Assembly: GCA_963975265.1 (NCBI GenBank)
Contig: CAXBGT010000003.1
Location: 1 to 64,000, forward strand
DNA: 64,000 nt
Direction of reading: 5' to 3'
From: CAJXUU01 sp963975265
Lineage (GTDB): Bacteria > Bacteroidota > Bacteroidia > Chitinophagales > Saprospiraceae
Shown: positions 47,488 through 57,096 of the stretch, piece by piece
How positions within the stretch are numbered: the stretch's first letter is position 1
Layout of the letters: each line of letters starts with the position of its first letter
The notes under the pieces: generated by a model
Databases searched by the model: none
Told to the model about the DNA's origin: nothing
Seen by the model: only the letters and a program-made list of their open reading frames with translations
Made by a program: the position numbers and the translations under genes

Positions 47488-49329
47488 ATGAAAAGTTCTC
47501 TACTTACTATTTTCGTTTTTCTATTTCCCTTAATTTCCTTCTCTCAAGAATATGATGATTATATCGGTGCTGGACATGCTATTGGTGTATCTGCCATTAG
47601 CAGTGATATCCAATCTAATCCAATCAATTCTGTGAATGGAGAAGGTTATGAATTGGATATCCAAGGGTCTTCGAAATTTTTAGCACATGCGACACTTGGG
47701 TATACAATCGAAGATGTAGAGGATCTCACCGAAAATGGAATCGAATCTTGGATCGATGAGCAACTATCAATAGAAGCTGAATATCTGACTGTACCAACAA
47801 TTGAGAAAATCTTTACGGCGTATTTTGCATGTATGGATGAATTTGGAGTTGCCTGTCCACTATTGTTTAACGTGGATGCTCGATACTTTCGGTACTCTTG
47901 GTCTCATAACATGAGGTATGGTCAAGATCTGCTTCGACAAAGAGTCGCAATGGCGCTAAGTGAAATAGTAGTAATATCAGATAAATCAATGCTCAATCAA
48001 TCTCCACATGCACTTGCAAATTTTTATGACTTACTTACTAGAAATGCATTTGGCAACTATAAAGATATACTCTCAGAAACCACTTTACATCCAGCAATGG
48101 GCTTCTACCTTAGTCATATCAATAATCCTAAGACATTCCCAGATCTAAATATTCGTCCAGATGAAAACTATGCAAGAGAAATCATGCAGTTGTTCAGTAT
48201 AGGATTATATGAACTCAATCAAGATGGTAGTAGAAAAACCGATATAAATACTGGCCTATGGATTCCAACATATGACAATGAAGATATCCAAGGCCTGGCA
48301 AAAGTATTCACAGGGTTGAGCGGAAGCAAATGGGCAGATGATAATAACACTTCTCCTGTCGAATTTGGTAGACCTTATAATAACTACTCCCTTATCGATC
48401 CTATGGCAATGTATCCATTTTGGCATGAGCCAGGAGAAAAAACTATTGTTGGAAATTATACAATTCCATCTGGACAGACGGGTATAGAAGATATAAATGA
48501 TGCGATAGATCACCTATTCAATCATGATAATGTAGGACCCTTCTTGGCGGTAAGACTCATACAAAGGTTGGTAAAATCTAATCCGTCTCCACAATATATT
48601 TCAAGAGTAGCTGGTGTATTTGCAGATAATGGAAATGGTGTTCGAGGGGACTTGGGCGCTATGACAAAAGCTATATTACTTGATGATGAAGCACTTGAAT
48701 GTTATTGGACAACTGACATCAGAAATGGGATGTTGCGTGCACCCATCCTTCGACTCACTCAAATGCTCAAAGCTTTAAAAGCGGAAGCACCGAATGGCAT
48801 ATTCTGGAACTCCGCAACATTTTTTGAGGTGCAAGCTGGACAGCATCCGATGGGCGCTCCTACTGTCTTCAGTTTCTATTCCCCAGATTATGTTCCTGAT
48901 GCTGAATTCGCATATGAAAATCTTGTAGGACCAGAATTTCAAATACTTAATTCCTCCACATCCTCCAATTATGTGAATTATATGATGCTTGCATTATTGG
49001 CTGATTATTTCAATGAAAGGTTTCAAGATATACCAAACTATGATCGAATAGTAAACATACTGAATGAACCTAGTTTTATCGAATGGGTTCCTGACAATGA
49101 GGAATATGCAGCAGCTCTGTCTGATCCTTTCCTACTCGAACTAGCGGCAAACCCGGAGGAATTGATCGACTACTTGGATATCACGATCGCAAATGGACTA
49201 TTAAGTGATCCGACAAAAGAAAGAATTATTGATAGCATGAAAAAAACAGATATCCTAGATCCAATGTCGAGTGCATTGTATGGATTGTTTCTAGTAATGA
49301 TTAATCCCGAATTTGTCATTATGAAATGA
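47488..49329 (+). CDS. DUF1800 domain protein, secreted
   Basis: 613 aa. A cleavable signal peptide (MKSSLLTIFVFLFPLISFSQ) precedes the DUF1800 core: FLAHATLGYTIEDVEDL near the start, RVAMALSEIVVIS, and the family hallmark NYAREIMQLFSIGLYEL. The C-terminal region includes GHPMGAPTVFSFYSPDY-like residues. DUF1800 proteins are almost always encoded next to DUF1501 proteins, as here (57-base gap). Their biochemical role is not settled. Confidence 0.93.
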   Translation: MKSSLLTIFVFLFPLISFSQEYDDYIGAGHAIGVSAISSDIQSNPINSVNGEGYELDIQGSSKFLAHATLGYTIEDVEDLTENGIESWIDEQLSIEAEYLTVPTIEKIFTAYFACMDEFGVACPLLFNVDARYFRYSWSHNMRYGQDLLRQRVAMALSEIVVISDKSMLNQSPHALANFYDLLTRNAFGNYKDILSETTLHPAMGFYLSHINNPKTFPDLNIRPDENYAREIMQLFSIGLYELNQDGSRKTDINTGLWIPTYDNEDIQGLAKVFTGLSGSKWADDNNTSPVEFGRPYNNYSLIDPMAMYPFWHEPGEKTIVGNYTIPSGQTGIEDINDAIDHLFNHDNVGPFLAVRLIQRLVKSNPSPQYISRVAGVFADNGNGVRGDLGAMTKAILLDDEALECYWTTDIRNGMLRAPILRLTQMLKALKAEAPNGIFWNSATFFEVQAGQHPMGAPTVFSFYSPDYVPDAEFAYENLVGPEFQILNSSTSSNYVNYMMLALLADYFNERFQDIPNYDRIVNILNEPSFIEWVPDNEEYAAALSDPFLLELAANPEELIDYLDITIANGLLSDPTKERIIDSMKKTDILDPMSSALYGLFLVMINPEFVIMK

Positions 49330-49386
49330 TCGTTTTCTAAAAGCGAACTATCAAAATTCTTATCCAAAATTCAAAAAAAAGAAAAT

Positions 49387-50778
49387 ATGTCACATCATAA
49401 ATATTCTAGACGTAAATTCATGGGCAGTCTTCCATGCCTCGCATTGGGGACAAGTACCCTATATAATTCTCTTATTAATCTCAAGGCTATGAATGCCATC
49501 ATGGCCAGCACTAGTACTGCAGGTGATGATTATAAAGCATTAGTCTGTGTACAATTAAGCGGAGGAAATGACTCTTATAATATGCTCATCCCTAGAGGCA
49601 ATACAGAATACGCTGAATATGCAGCTGTAAGGTCAAATCTAGCTGTTCCACTAGAACAAATTCTTCCCATCAATCCTGAAATCACGGATGGTAGAGATTT
49701 TGGACTGCACCCATCTATGACAGGCTTAAAAAACATTTTTGAATCAGGTAAAGCGGCGTTTGTAAGCAACGTAGGTACGCTAGTTGAGCCAGTCACAAAA
49801 CCTGGTTTAGAAATGGGGAATGTAAAAGTCCCTCTTGGCCTTCTCTCTCATTCGGATCAGGTCATGCACTGGCAGACGGCATATCCACAAGATAGAACTA
49901 CTACGGGGTGGGGAGGAAAGATGGCAGATATTCTCAAAAGCATGAACGAAGATGTAGGCGTATCAATGAATATCTCGCTAGGAGGTAACAATGTTTTCCA
50001 AAGAGGTGAAGATGTGACAGAATATGCCATAAATGCTAATGGAGGTGTCAGTATAGTCGGTTTTGACTTTGACGAACCTTTTTTCAATCTAATGAAAGAA
50101 GATGTGACTGATATGATGAGTCAGAATTATGAAGATATATTCCGTGATTCATATAATGGAGTTCTAAAAAGAAGTGTTGAAAGCAATGAAATTTTCAACA
50201 ACGCCGTAGAAGGTGCTGTAATAAACACGCAATTCTCTAACACTAATTTATCTCAAAAATTGGCGATGGTGGCTCGCTCGATTGCTTCACGAGAGCAACT
50301 AGGAGCAAAAAGACAGATATTCTATGTGGACATAGGGGGATTTGATAATCACGATGAGTTAATAAATAATCATAGTCAGTTGATGAAAGTTGTTGATGAT
50401 GCCTTCTCAGAATTCTATAAAGCAACAGAAGAACTTGGGGTAAGTGATTGTGTAACGACGTTTACAATTTCTGATTTTGCTCGTACACTTACTTCTAATG
50501 GTAACGGCACAGATCATGCATGGGGTGGGAACGCCATCGTAATGGGAGGAGCAGTGAATGGCAAAAAGATGTATGGAGACTACCCTGTATTGAGTTTAGG
50601 GTCAGATTTGGACCTTGGAAGTGGAATTTTACTACCTACAACCAGTGCAGATGAATACTTTGCTGAAATGGCACTCTGGTTCGGGATATCGCCCAATGAC
50701 CTGAGTCAAGTTTTTCCAAATATTGGAAATTTCTATAATGTAGCCTCCGGAGAGAAACCACTCGGATTCATGATCTAG
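49387..50778 (+). CDS. DUF1501 domain protein, Tat-type export signal
   Basis: 463 aa. The N-terminus SRRKFMGSLPCLALGTS is a Tat-like signal. The body shows the DUF1501/sulfatase-related alkaline phosphatase-like fold: LVCVQLSGGNDSYNMLIPRG with a conserved metal-site Asp, IGGFDNHDEL, and the C-terminal ISDFARTLTSNGNGTDHAWGG, which supplies the Asp and His ligands. It is probably a metal-dependent periplasmic enzyme working with the DUF1800 protein. The substrate is unknown. Confidence 0.93.
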   Translation: MSHHKYSRRKFMGSLPCLALGTSTLYNSLINLKAMNAIMASTSTAGDDYKALVCVQLSGGNDSYNMLIPRGNTEYAEYAAVRSNLAVPLEQILPINPEITDGRDFGLHPSMTGLKNIFESGKAAFVSNVGTLVEPVTKPGLEMGNVKVPLGLLSHSDQVMHWQTAYPQDRTTTGWGGKMADILKSMNEDVGVSMNISLGGNNVFQRGEDVTEYAINANGGVSIVGFDFDEPFFNLMKEDVTDMMSQNYEDIFRDSYNGVLKRSVESNEIFNNAVEGAVINTQFSNTNLSQKLAMVARSIASREQLGAKRQIFYVDIGGFDNHDELINNHSQLMKVVDDAFSEFYKATEELGVSDCVTTFTISDFARTLTSNGNGTDHAWGGNAIVMGGAVNGKKMYGDYPVLSLGSDLDLGSGILLPTTSADEYFAEMALWFGISPNDLSQVFPNIGNFYNVASGEKPLGFMI

Positions 50779-50859
50779 CAACTTGCTTGTTAAATCGCGC
50801 ATTCGCTTAACAACTAACTTACCTTGTTACTTGGACAAGGAAAACAAAAATTTAAAGAA

Positions 50860-51600
50860 ATGGACACATATATAAAGACCTTCATAATTACCCTGATCAT
50901 CTTGTTTAGAGCAAATACTATATCTGCACAGTGCTTTGATGATGGTCATAGCACATTTAAGAATCATGGATGGTTATCTTGTAATACTAGCGTAGGACCT
51001 ATTCCTGAGCGTGGCGACCAACATTGGATTCTCTATGATTTGGGAGAGGCTTATCCAATCGACACAATTCAATACTGGAATCATAATGTCTGGGGAGAAA
51101 CTGGATTAGGAGCAAAAGAAATATTGATTGATTACTCCACTGATCAAATAAACTGGACTACAGTCGGTCCTATATCGCTAGACAAAGCACCTGGGTCATG
51201 GAAGTATACTGGATCTAAAGGAACGTCATTACAAAATGCAAGCATGCAGTATGTGTTAGTGACAGTAATATCTACTTGGGATCAATCCGCTTCTTGTGCA
51301 GGGGTAGCAGAATTCAAGTTTAATATCGGAGAGTTTGTTGATACTGAAGACATAGTATTAGATTCTGATTGGACGCTCGGTCCAAATCCTGCATCTGATA
51401 GAATCAATGTCTATATTCCAGAATATAGTGATGTAAAAGCGATCACAGTTCATAATTCGGTAGGACAAAAGATCATGAGCCTTCCTAATCCTGTAGGGGA
51501 CCAAATGATCGTACCTATATCGGACTTGATGGATGGATTATATTTCATGTCTGTCTATTCTGAAAACGGGGTAAGTAGTCAGAGTTTTGTGAAGGGGTAG
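50860..51600 (+). CDS. Discoidin-like secreted protein with type IX sorting domain
   Basis: 246 aa from the ATG at 50860, which gives a proper signal peptide (TFIITLIILFRANTISAQ); the TTG at 50824 is unlikely. A single F5/8 type C (discoidin-like) beta-sandwich (HWILYDLGEAYPIDTIQYW, ILIDYSTDQINWTTVG) is followed by a type A sorting domain (WTLGPNPASDRINVYIP, LMDGLYFMSVY). It is the third member of the DUF1800/DUF1501 run, 81 bases after the latter, and may be a surface carbohydrate-binding partner. Confidence 0.88.
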   Translation: MDTYIKTFIITLIILFRANTISAQCFDDGHSTFKNHGWLSCNTSVGPIPERGDQHWILYDLGEAYPIDTIQYWNHNVWGETGLGAKEILIDYSTDQINWTTVGPISLDKAPGSWKYTGSKGTSLQNASMQYVLVTVISTWDQSASCAGVAEFKFNIGEFVDTEDIVLDSDWTLGPNPASDRINVYIPEYSDVKAITVHNSVGQKIMSLPNPVGDQMIVPISDLMDGLYFMSVYSENGVSSQSFVKG

Positions 51601-51670
51601 ATTCAATTATAGTTTCCACTAATAGAATTTTATTGTACTGAATACTGTACATAATTAAAATACATTTCCA

Positions 51671-51925
51671 ATGATAGTAAAAAGTGTCACTGAATTCAGG
51701 AAATCTCTATCTGAGACCTAAAACCAAGTAACCAATAATGATGAGAAGCTAATAATTTCAAGATCTGCCGATAAAGATGTCGTTGTAATTTCTTTAAAGG
51801 AATACAACAGTATGGAAGAAACACTCTATTTAATGAGCTCGACAAAGAACAAAGTACGATTAGATAGAGCATGGGAAGATTATCGAAATGGAGTAAATAT
51901 TCATTCAAATAACTTATTCGAGTGA
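51671..51925 (+). pseudogene. yefM: YefM-type antitoxin with premature stop
   Basis: In one frame from ATG 51671 the sequence reads MIVKSVTEFRKSLSET, stop (TAA 51719-51721), then NQVTNNDEKLIISRSADKDV and VVISLKEYNSMEETLYLMSS to a TGA at 51923-51925. This is the Phd/YefM antitoxin plan, with the dimerisation/DNA-binding N-terminus cut off at codon 17. The C-terminal toxin-neutralising part is open. The stop overlaps the toxin GTG by 4 bases (GTGA), so coupling is preserved. The first internal ATG is only at 51812. Confidence 0.8.
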
Positions 51926-52179
51926 GAGAAATTTCATGGCACATAGATGGTTGGAACGACTATATCTATTGGCAAAAAATAGATAAGAAAATTGTCAAGA
52001 AGATTAATAGCTTAATAAAGGATACCGTTAGAAATCCTTTTACTGGAGTTGGGAAACCGGAACCTCTCGTTGGTAATTACGCTGGTTGTTGGTACCGCAG
52101 AATTTCAAAAGAACAACGATTAATATATACAGTTGATGATCAAAAGATATCAATCTTAAGTTGTAAGTTTCATTATTAG
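51922..52179 (+). CDS. yoeB: YoeB/Txe family mRNA interferase toxin
   Basis: 85 aa starting at GTG. It aligns end to end with YoeB: WNDYIYWQKIDKKIVKKIN, GKPEPL, WYRRISKEQRLIYTV and the C-terminal FHY. By count, the catalytic residues of E. coli YoeB (Glu46, Arg65, His83, Tyr84) correspond to Glu47, Arg66, His84 and Tyr85 here, all present. It should cut mRNA in the ribosomal A site. An apparently intact toxin beside a nonsense-mutated antitoxin is odd and is discussed as a finding. Confidence 0.92.
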   Translation: MREISWHIDGWNDYIYWQKIDKKIVKKINSLIKDTVRNPFTGVGKPEPLVGNYAGCWYRRISKEQRLIYTVDDQKISILSCKFHY

Positions 52180-52371
52180 TCAATTCATTCTTCAAAAAAT
52201 AATCCTGTTACATTTTCTCTCTTTCTTACGTCTTACCTATGTGTTCTGCCACCTGGCGAACATAAATTAATTTAAAATTGTATGTTTACATATGAGAACA
52301 GAGTATTTTCTGTCTCAGGTGTAAAAAGCAATTAATTTTACACCAATTAAAAATTTAGAGCCTTCAAGTTA

Positions 52372-52971
52372 GTGAGTAAAAAAACAAGAAACCAAGTCGT
52401 CTTTGAGGAAGAATTATTTCCACACATGGACGCATTAAAAACTTTCGCATATCACCTGTCTTATAATGAAGAAGACGCCAACGATCTAGTACAAGAAACG
52501 TACATGAAGGCGCACCGATTCATAGATAAATACGATCAGGGAACTAATGCCAAAGCTTGGTTGTTTAAAATCCTGAAAAACGCTTACATCAACGAGTATC
52601 GTAAGAAAAGTAAGCGTCCACAGAAAGTAGATTTCGAAGATATCGTTTCATATCAGAATAGTGATAGTGCATCGAGTTCTAAATATCTTGATCTGAGGCA
52701 GGAAATCTTTGAGAATATGATGGGTGACGAAGTCACTATCGCAATAAATTCTCTTCCAATAGATTTTCGTACTGTTATTCTTTTATGCGATATCGAAGGA
52801 TTCACATATGAGGAAATTTCAAAAATAATTGACGTGCCAATTGGTACAGTAAGGTCTAGACTATTTCGAGCAAGAAATATGCTCAAAGAAAAGTTAAAAG
52901 CTTATGCTGAGAAAATGGGATACGAAGATAAGCGTGGAGCTCGACAGAAGTCTGGCGACGAAGAGGAATGA
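52372..52971 (+). CDS. ECF RNA polymerase sigma factor
   Basis: 199 aa starting at GTG. Region 2 (about residues 15-80): LKTFAYHLSYNEEDANDLVQ with AWLFKILKNAYINEYRKKSK. Region 4 (about 120-180): FRTVILLCDIEGFTYEEISK and GTVRSRLFRARNMLKEKL. The short basic tail (KRGARQKSGDEEE) is unusual. The next gene on the strand is a small anti-sigma-like protein 208 bases downstream, beyond a hairpin. Confidence 0.95.
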   Translation: MSKKTRNQVVFEEELFPHMDALKTFAYHLSYNEEDANDLVQETYMKAHRFIDKYDQGTNAKAWLFKILKNAYINEYRKKSKRPQKVDFEDIVSYQNSDSASSSKYLDLRQEIFENMMGDEVTIAINSLPIDFRTVILLCDIEGFTYEEISKIIDVPIGTVRSRLFRARNMLKEKLKAYAEKMGYEDKRGARQKSGDEEE

Positions 52972-52983
52972 TTTTTGAATTTT

Positions 52984-53018
52984 GAATTTTTGCTCATCCT
53001 TTTTAGGGATCAGCAAAA
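52984..53018 (+). terminator. Hairpin after the sigma factor gene
   Basis: ATTTTTGCT pairs with AGCAAAAAT, with an extra ATCC/GGAT inner stem. It lies 12 bases after the stop. No strong T tract follows immediately, so termination may be partial, allowing some read-through to the anti-sigma-like gene. Confidence 0.55.
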
Positions 53019-53179
53019 ATAAGTTGTATTATTTTTAATGGGCTAGACCCTTTATGTGTTTTTATTTTGTTATATTTACCAAGCAATAATTTACATAATA
53101 TGTAATGGTCGATATATTGTTTTGATATCCTATGCTATTCAAAATAATACTTGGTGCCTTAAGCATGAAAATAAACTGA

Positions 53180-53422
53180 ATGTCTATGAGAAATCAGGAA
53201 AATACTGGAAGCCTCAGAAGTAAAATCAATCTTTATTTTGACAATGCATTATCACAAGAAGAGTCTTCTACTCTATTGGAGCAAGTAAACTGTGATACTA
53301 AATGCAGCAAGATGTTTAACAAAGAAAAGACCTTCAGAGATTACATAAAAAACAATGTAAAACGATCTTCTGTATCTCCAGATCTTATCCAATCTATTAG
53401 AGATAGCATCAGAGTTGTTTAG
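53180..53422 (+). CDS. Small anti-sigma-factor-like protein
   Basis: 80 aa. The plan LRSKINLYFDNALSQEESST, LLEQVNCDTKCSKMFNKEK, then IKNNVKRSSVSPDLIQSIRD is that of short soluble anti-sigma-like (zinc-finger/RsrA-like) proteins paired with ECF sigma factors in Bacteroidota. Two Cys are spaced CDTKC, but the His ligand of a full zinc motif is not evident. It probably binds the upstream sigma factor. An alternative start is the ATG two codons later. Confidence 0.8.
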   Translation: MSMRNQENTGSLRSKINLYFDNALSQEESSTLLEQVNCDTKCSKMFNKEKTFRDYIKNNVKRSSVSPDLIQSIRDSIRVV

Positions 53423-53561
53423 TGGGCATTCTTTTTAGAATGTACTTTTAGATACAGTAGTGATTCTTAACTTCCAATTGATTTTGATTGCTGAATGTTT
53501 GAATCGCGTTCTTATGTTGATAATCACTTATCAACATCGTAAAATAGAGTTCATGTATTTT

Positions 53562-54311
53562 CTATAGCTCAAATTTTTCCTTTATTTCGGATAAGTAGGA
53601 TTCACTTGATGTGATGGATGATCTATCATTATCATTGAGTTTAAAAACATATCTTCCTTTGAAATACTTATGTATTTCAAAGACAAAATCTCTGTTTATT
53701 ATATACGATCTGTGAATTCTTACAAAGTTTTCTGGAAGCTCTGTTTCTAAAAGCTTAAGCGTTTTATTCAAAAGGTGGGATTTACCATTTTTTTCTCCAA
53801 TTTCTACATACTTATCCTCTGCTTTTATCCACGCTACATTATCAATATCGACTAGTGTGATTTTATCATTTTTCTTAATAGAAAAGGAAGTCCTCTTTTT
53901 TACATTTTGTTTGATCCAAGTATTCACTGAATCGAAGGACTGCATAGAAGTCTTGTCCATCATTTTGAGTAATTTCTTTATGGACTTATTGAATTTGTCT
54001 TGCTCGATAGGTTTCAGTAAGTAATCCACCGCAAAATGCTCAAATGCATCAATTGCATATTGATGATAGGCTGTTGTAAATATGATGTATGGTTGATAAA
54101 CAAGATTCTGCAACACATCAAATCCGGTCATATCCAGTAATTGAATGTCCAAAAAAATTAGCTCAGGTTTAAGCGAATTGATTTCTTTAATCGCTTCCTT
54201 ACCCGTTTGTGACTCCCCTATTATTTCTAGATCATGGGTCCCGTCAAGTATCAACTGTTTTAATCTATTTCCAGCTAATTTTTCATCTTCGACAATATAT
54301 GCTTTCATCAC
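53562..54311 (-). CDS. LytTR-family response regulator
   Basis: 249 aa. A receiver domain (about residues 1-120) has the phospho-acceptor in LIFLDIQLLDMTGFDVL, the conserved Thr/Tyr in IIFTTAYHQYAIDAFE and Lys in YLLKPIEQDKF. The C-terminal LytTR DNA-binding domain has IAWIKAEDKYVEI-like residues and FVRIHRSYIINRDFV. Its start overlaps the stop of the sensor kinase gene by 4 bases. It binds direct-repeat promoter sites as a dimer. Confidence 0.95.
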   Translation of the reverse strand: MMKAYIVEDEKLAGNRLKQLILDGTHDLEIIGESQTGKEAIKEINSLKPELIFLDIQLLDMTGFDVLQNLVYQPYIIFTTAYHQYAIDAFEHFAVDYLLKPIEQDKFNKSIKKLLKMMDKTSMQSFDSVNTWIKQNVKKRTSFSIKKNDKITLVDIDNVAWIKAEDKYVEIGEKNGKSHLLNKTLKLLETELPENFVRIHRSYIINRDFVFEIHKYFKGRYVFKLNDNDRSSITSSESYLSEIKEKFEL

Positions 54312-55873
54312 ACTTCATTTTGGTTAATCTCAATTAATATATGTTTTGCTGGAGAATTTTTGAATTCCAATGTATGTTGATCAGGATATAACAGCTCAAG
54401 CTTTTGGTTCACACTCTTGATCCCAAAGCCTATTTGCATATCTAATCCAAACTCAGCTCCTGAGTCATAGATTCTTATGATCAACTGGTCTGATATTCTT
54501 TCAGCTGTGATTTTAACATTGATTCCTGATTCTCCGTATCCATACTTTACGGCATTTTCCACCAGTGGCTGTAGAAGCAATCTAGGTAGTTTGCAGTTAA
54601 TGGCATTAGATGAAACATCTATTTCTACGGTAAGATTATCCTCAAATCTTATTTTCTCTATTTCTAAATAATTATTAAGCATTTCGACTTCATTTTTTAA
54701 AATAGTCAAGCCTTCATTTTTCTTATTAGTAATATATTTATAAAACGATGAAAGAGCTAAAGCCATTCTTTCTGTTTTATCTCCATCCACTTTTGCTGTA
54801 CTAGCAATAGAATTTAAAGAATTATACAAAAAATGGGGGTTAATCGTTGATTGTAGTGATTGTAATTCCACATTTGATCTTCCAAGTTCACCTTCAGCCT
54901 TTTTGAGTAGTTTTTCCGAACCTCTATGATATATCATTCTCCTCACCAAATTGGCAAGGAGGTTACCTGAAGCTAGAGATATTGCCATTCCCATAATAAT
55001 CGGAAATGGACCATGCTTTTCGATCATCATTACATTATCAAAGTTAGAAGAATCTATCGCGAATCCAATTCTACTAAGTACTGCACCAATAACATAAGTT
55101 CCTATGATTATGGTAAAGAATTTCAGTACCTCTCTATCTGCAAAATCCAGATTACTCGACTTCCTTATTACAAACCTAAATAATAGAAATGGGAGGAAGA
55201 TAGAGCAAAAACTGATTACAGAATTCAAAGAAAGAGAGAACGGAATCCAATTCGAAAAATTAAAACCAATCGCATAAAATGCAAGAATAAAAACAATTGT
55301 TCCTGGGAATATCCATTCTAATCTAGTGCCATATCTTTTACTCAATATTTTAACCATACTATTGAATATCAGGCAGCAAATGAAAAATATCAACCCAAAT
55401 AAAACAAAGATAACCACAGTGTCATCAACATACCCAAACCAGCCAGACTCCGAAGTATATGCTGATAACTTAGCACCTCTAAAGTCATTTATTGAAGAAA
55501 TTAGGTTAACCAATTCGGTATGACTCAGATCTTCAAGCGTCGATTGAAAAGACAAGTCCTTATTCATTGCTTTTACACTTAGGGTATGAACATTTTCTTC
55601 GGGATCAATTGTCTTATATACGGATAGGTATGTAGTGAAATTTTGATTTTTATACCCCTCATTCATGTAGAAAGTCAGTTCATTATTATCTTGTGAAGTA
55701 AAAAACTGAACCTCTTGAGATGGCCTGATAGCTTTACTTTTGTTCAGATATTCAAACTGAAGGCCATTTTTTTCATATACAATTTCTTTCATGCCTGAGT
55801 TCACAAGTCCAGAAATCAAAAGAAACCCAAGAGTACCAAGTACTAAAATTGTGTATGTGACTAACTTATTCAT
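54308..55873 (-). CDS. LytS-like membrane sensor histidine kinase
   Basis: 521 aa. An N-terminal membrane helix (about 7-26) and an extracytoplasmic domain to about residue 150 are followed by roughly four to five more helices (150-320). A short coiled coil leads to the His_kinase box LQSTINPHFLYNSLNSIAS, whose His is phosphorylated, and the ATPase block LPRLLLQPLVENAVKYGYG with GFGIKSVNQKLELLYP. It forms a two-component pair with the LytTR regulator by the 4-base overlap. The signal is unknown. Confidence 0.93.
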   Translation of the reverse strand: MNKLVTYTILVLGTLGFLLISGLVNSGMKEIVYEKNGLQFEYLNKSKAIRPSQEVQFFTSQDNNELTFYMNEGYKNQNFTTYLSVYKTIDPEENVHTLSVKAMNKDLSFQSTLEDLSHTELVNLISSINDFRGAKLSAYTSESGWFGYVDDTVVIFVLFGLIFFICCLIFNSMVKILSKRYGTRLEWIFPGTIVFILAFYAIGFNFSNWIPFSLSLNSVISFCSIFLPFLLFRFVIRKSSNLDFADREVLKFFTIIIGTYVIGAVLSRIGFAIDSSNFDNVMMIEKHGPFPIIMGMAISLASGNLLANLVRRMIYHRGSEKLLKKAEGELGRSNVELQSLQSTINPHFLYNSLNSIASTAKVDGDKTERMALALSSFYKYITNKKNEGLTILKNEVEMLNNYLEIEKIRFEDNLTVEIDVSSNAINCKLPRLLLQPLVENAVKYGYGESGINVKITAERISDQLIIRIYDSGAEFGLDMQIGFGIKSVNQKLELLYPDQHTLEFKNSPAKHILIEINQNEV

Positions 55874-56031
55874 AGTTATAAATTTAATGATTAAAAAAAT
55901 TATTTACACTACAAATGAAAGATCTTCGTTACTCATATGAAATCAATTTCCGACGAGTGCCTCTTTATTATTCGTGAATTGGTAGATACTGTTCGTGATA
56001 TATTATATAGCTTTGAGCAAAACTATACATC

Positions 56032-56763
56032 TTGAAAATTGTCAGCCTTGTTCCTTCTCTTACAGAACTGCTCTTCCATTTAGGATTGGAAGAGATGATC
56101 GTTGGTAGAACCAAATTCTGCATCCATCCAGCTGAAAAGGTGAAAATAGTTCCCAAAATAGGCGGCACAAAGAATGTGAATATCCAAAAGGTCTTAGACC
56201 TGAAACCAGATCTTGTCCTTGCCAATAAAGAAGAAAACACTAAATCTGACATCGAAGCACTGAAACAAAATTGTAATGTTCATGTGACAGAAATCGAAAA
56301 CTTCAAACAAGCTATATTTGCCATTGATGACATTGGACTGATGACCAATACGGCGGTAAAAGCCACTACCCTCATTGAAGAAATAGAAGCATCTTTCTCT
56401 CAATTAAAGCCAAAATTACAGAAAGCAAAAATCTGTTATTTAATTTGGCAAAAGCCATATATGTCAATCGGAAATGATACTTATATCCATGACATGCTAG
56501 AGATCTGTGGATTCGAAAACATCTGTAAAGACCAAACTAGATACCCCGAATTGACATTAGAAGATATAAAATCCAGGCAACCAAACTACATATTCTTATC
56601 ATCTGAGCCATTTCCATTTAAGCAAGTGCACATTGATGAATTAAAAGACCAAATGCCAAATTGTAAAATCCTTTTGGTAGATGGTGAATACTTCAGCTGG
56701 TATGGGAGTCGGATGGTAGGCGCTGCGCAGTATTTTGGGAGATTGGTTGAGGAACTAAATTAA
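56032..56763 (+). CDS. Helical-backbone metal-chelate receptor (BtuF/FepB-like), no signal peptide
   Basis: 243 aa from a TTG (no in-frame ATG near the motif start): KIVSLVPSLTELLFHLGLEE, GRTKFCIHP, VLDLKPDLVLANKEEN, and a long connecting helix, then WQKPYMSIGNDTYIHDMLEI. The fold is the class III substrate-binding protein of cobalamin or siderophore ABC importers, but the cleavable signal is missing, as in a Bacteroidota subgroup of soluble members. No transporter genes are adjacent. The role is uncertain. Confidence 0.87.
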   Translation: MKIVSLVPSLTELLFHLGLEEMIVGRTKFCIHPAEKVKIVPKIGGTKNVNIQKVLDLKPDLVLANKEENTKSDIEALKQNCNVHVTEIENFKQAIFAIDDIGLMTNTAVKATTLIEEIEASFSQLKPKLQKAKICYLIWQKPYMSIGNDTYIHDMLEICGFENICKDQTRYPELTLEDIKSRQPNYIFLSSEPFPFKQVHIDELKDQMPNCKILLVDGEYFSWYGSRMVGAAQYFGRLVEELN

Positions 56764-56826
56764 TAGTATTCATTCTACAAAAGAAGCTCTTTTTTAAACT
56801 AGAAACTGTTTACGTTTTTCAGGATC

Positions 56827-57096
56827 TTATCTGGAATCCCAAATACTGAGAATAAAAATTACTTTTGGATCTTCATCGTAAATAATAAGATAGTCTTTTA
56901 CTATCTTTACAAATGCATCACCATAGTCCGTCTTTTTTCTAGGGATTAAGCTTTCTGATATTGTCTTTATCGCAATCTTTTAAAATTTGTTGAGTTTCTT
57001 AGGGTAGACATTTGATTTGTTTCTTTTGCACCAATAGTATAGGATACTTTTCTTGCCTTCAGTTGCTAGTTTTGACCAAATTATTCGTTTAGGCAT
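56827..57096 (-). pseudogene. ParE/RelE-family toxin with premature stop
   Basis: From ATG 57096 the sequence reads MPKRIIWSKLATEGKKSILY and continues through WCKRNKSNVYPKKLNKF to a stop (TAA 56982-56980, codon 39). In the same frame IAIKTISESLIPRKKTDYGD, then AFVKIVKDYLIIYDEDPK and VIFILSIWDSR run to the natural stop at 56829-56827. The plan is that of ParE/RelE toxins. It overlaps the antitoxin remnant by 16 bases. Confidence 0.75.
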
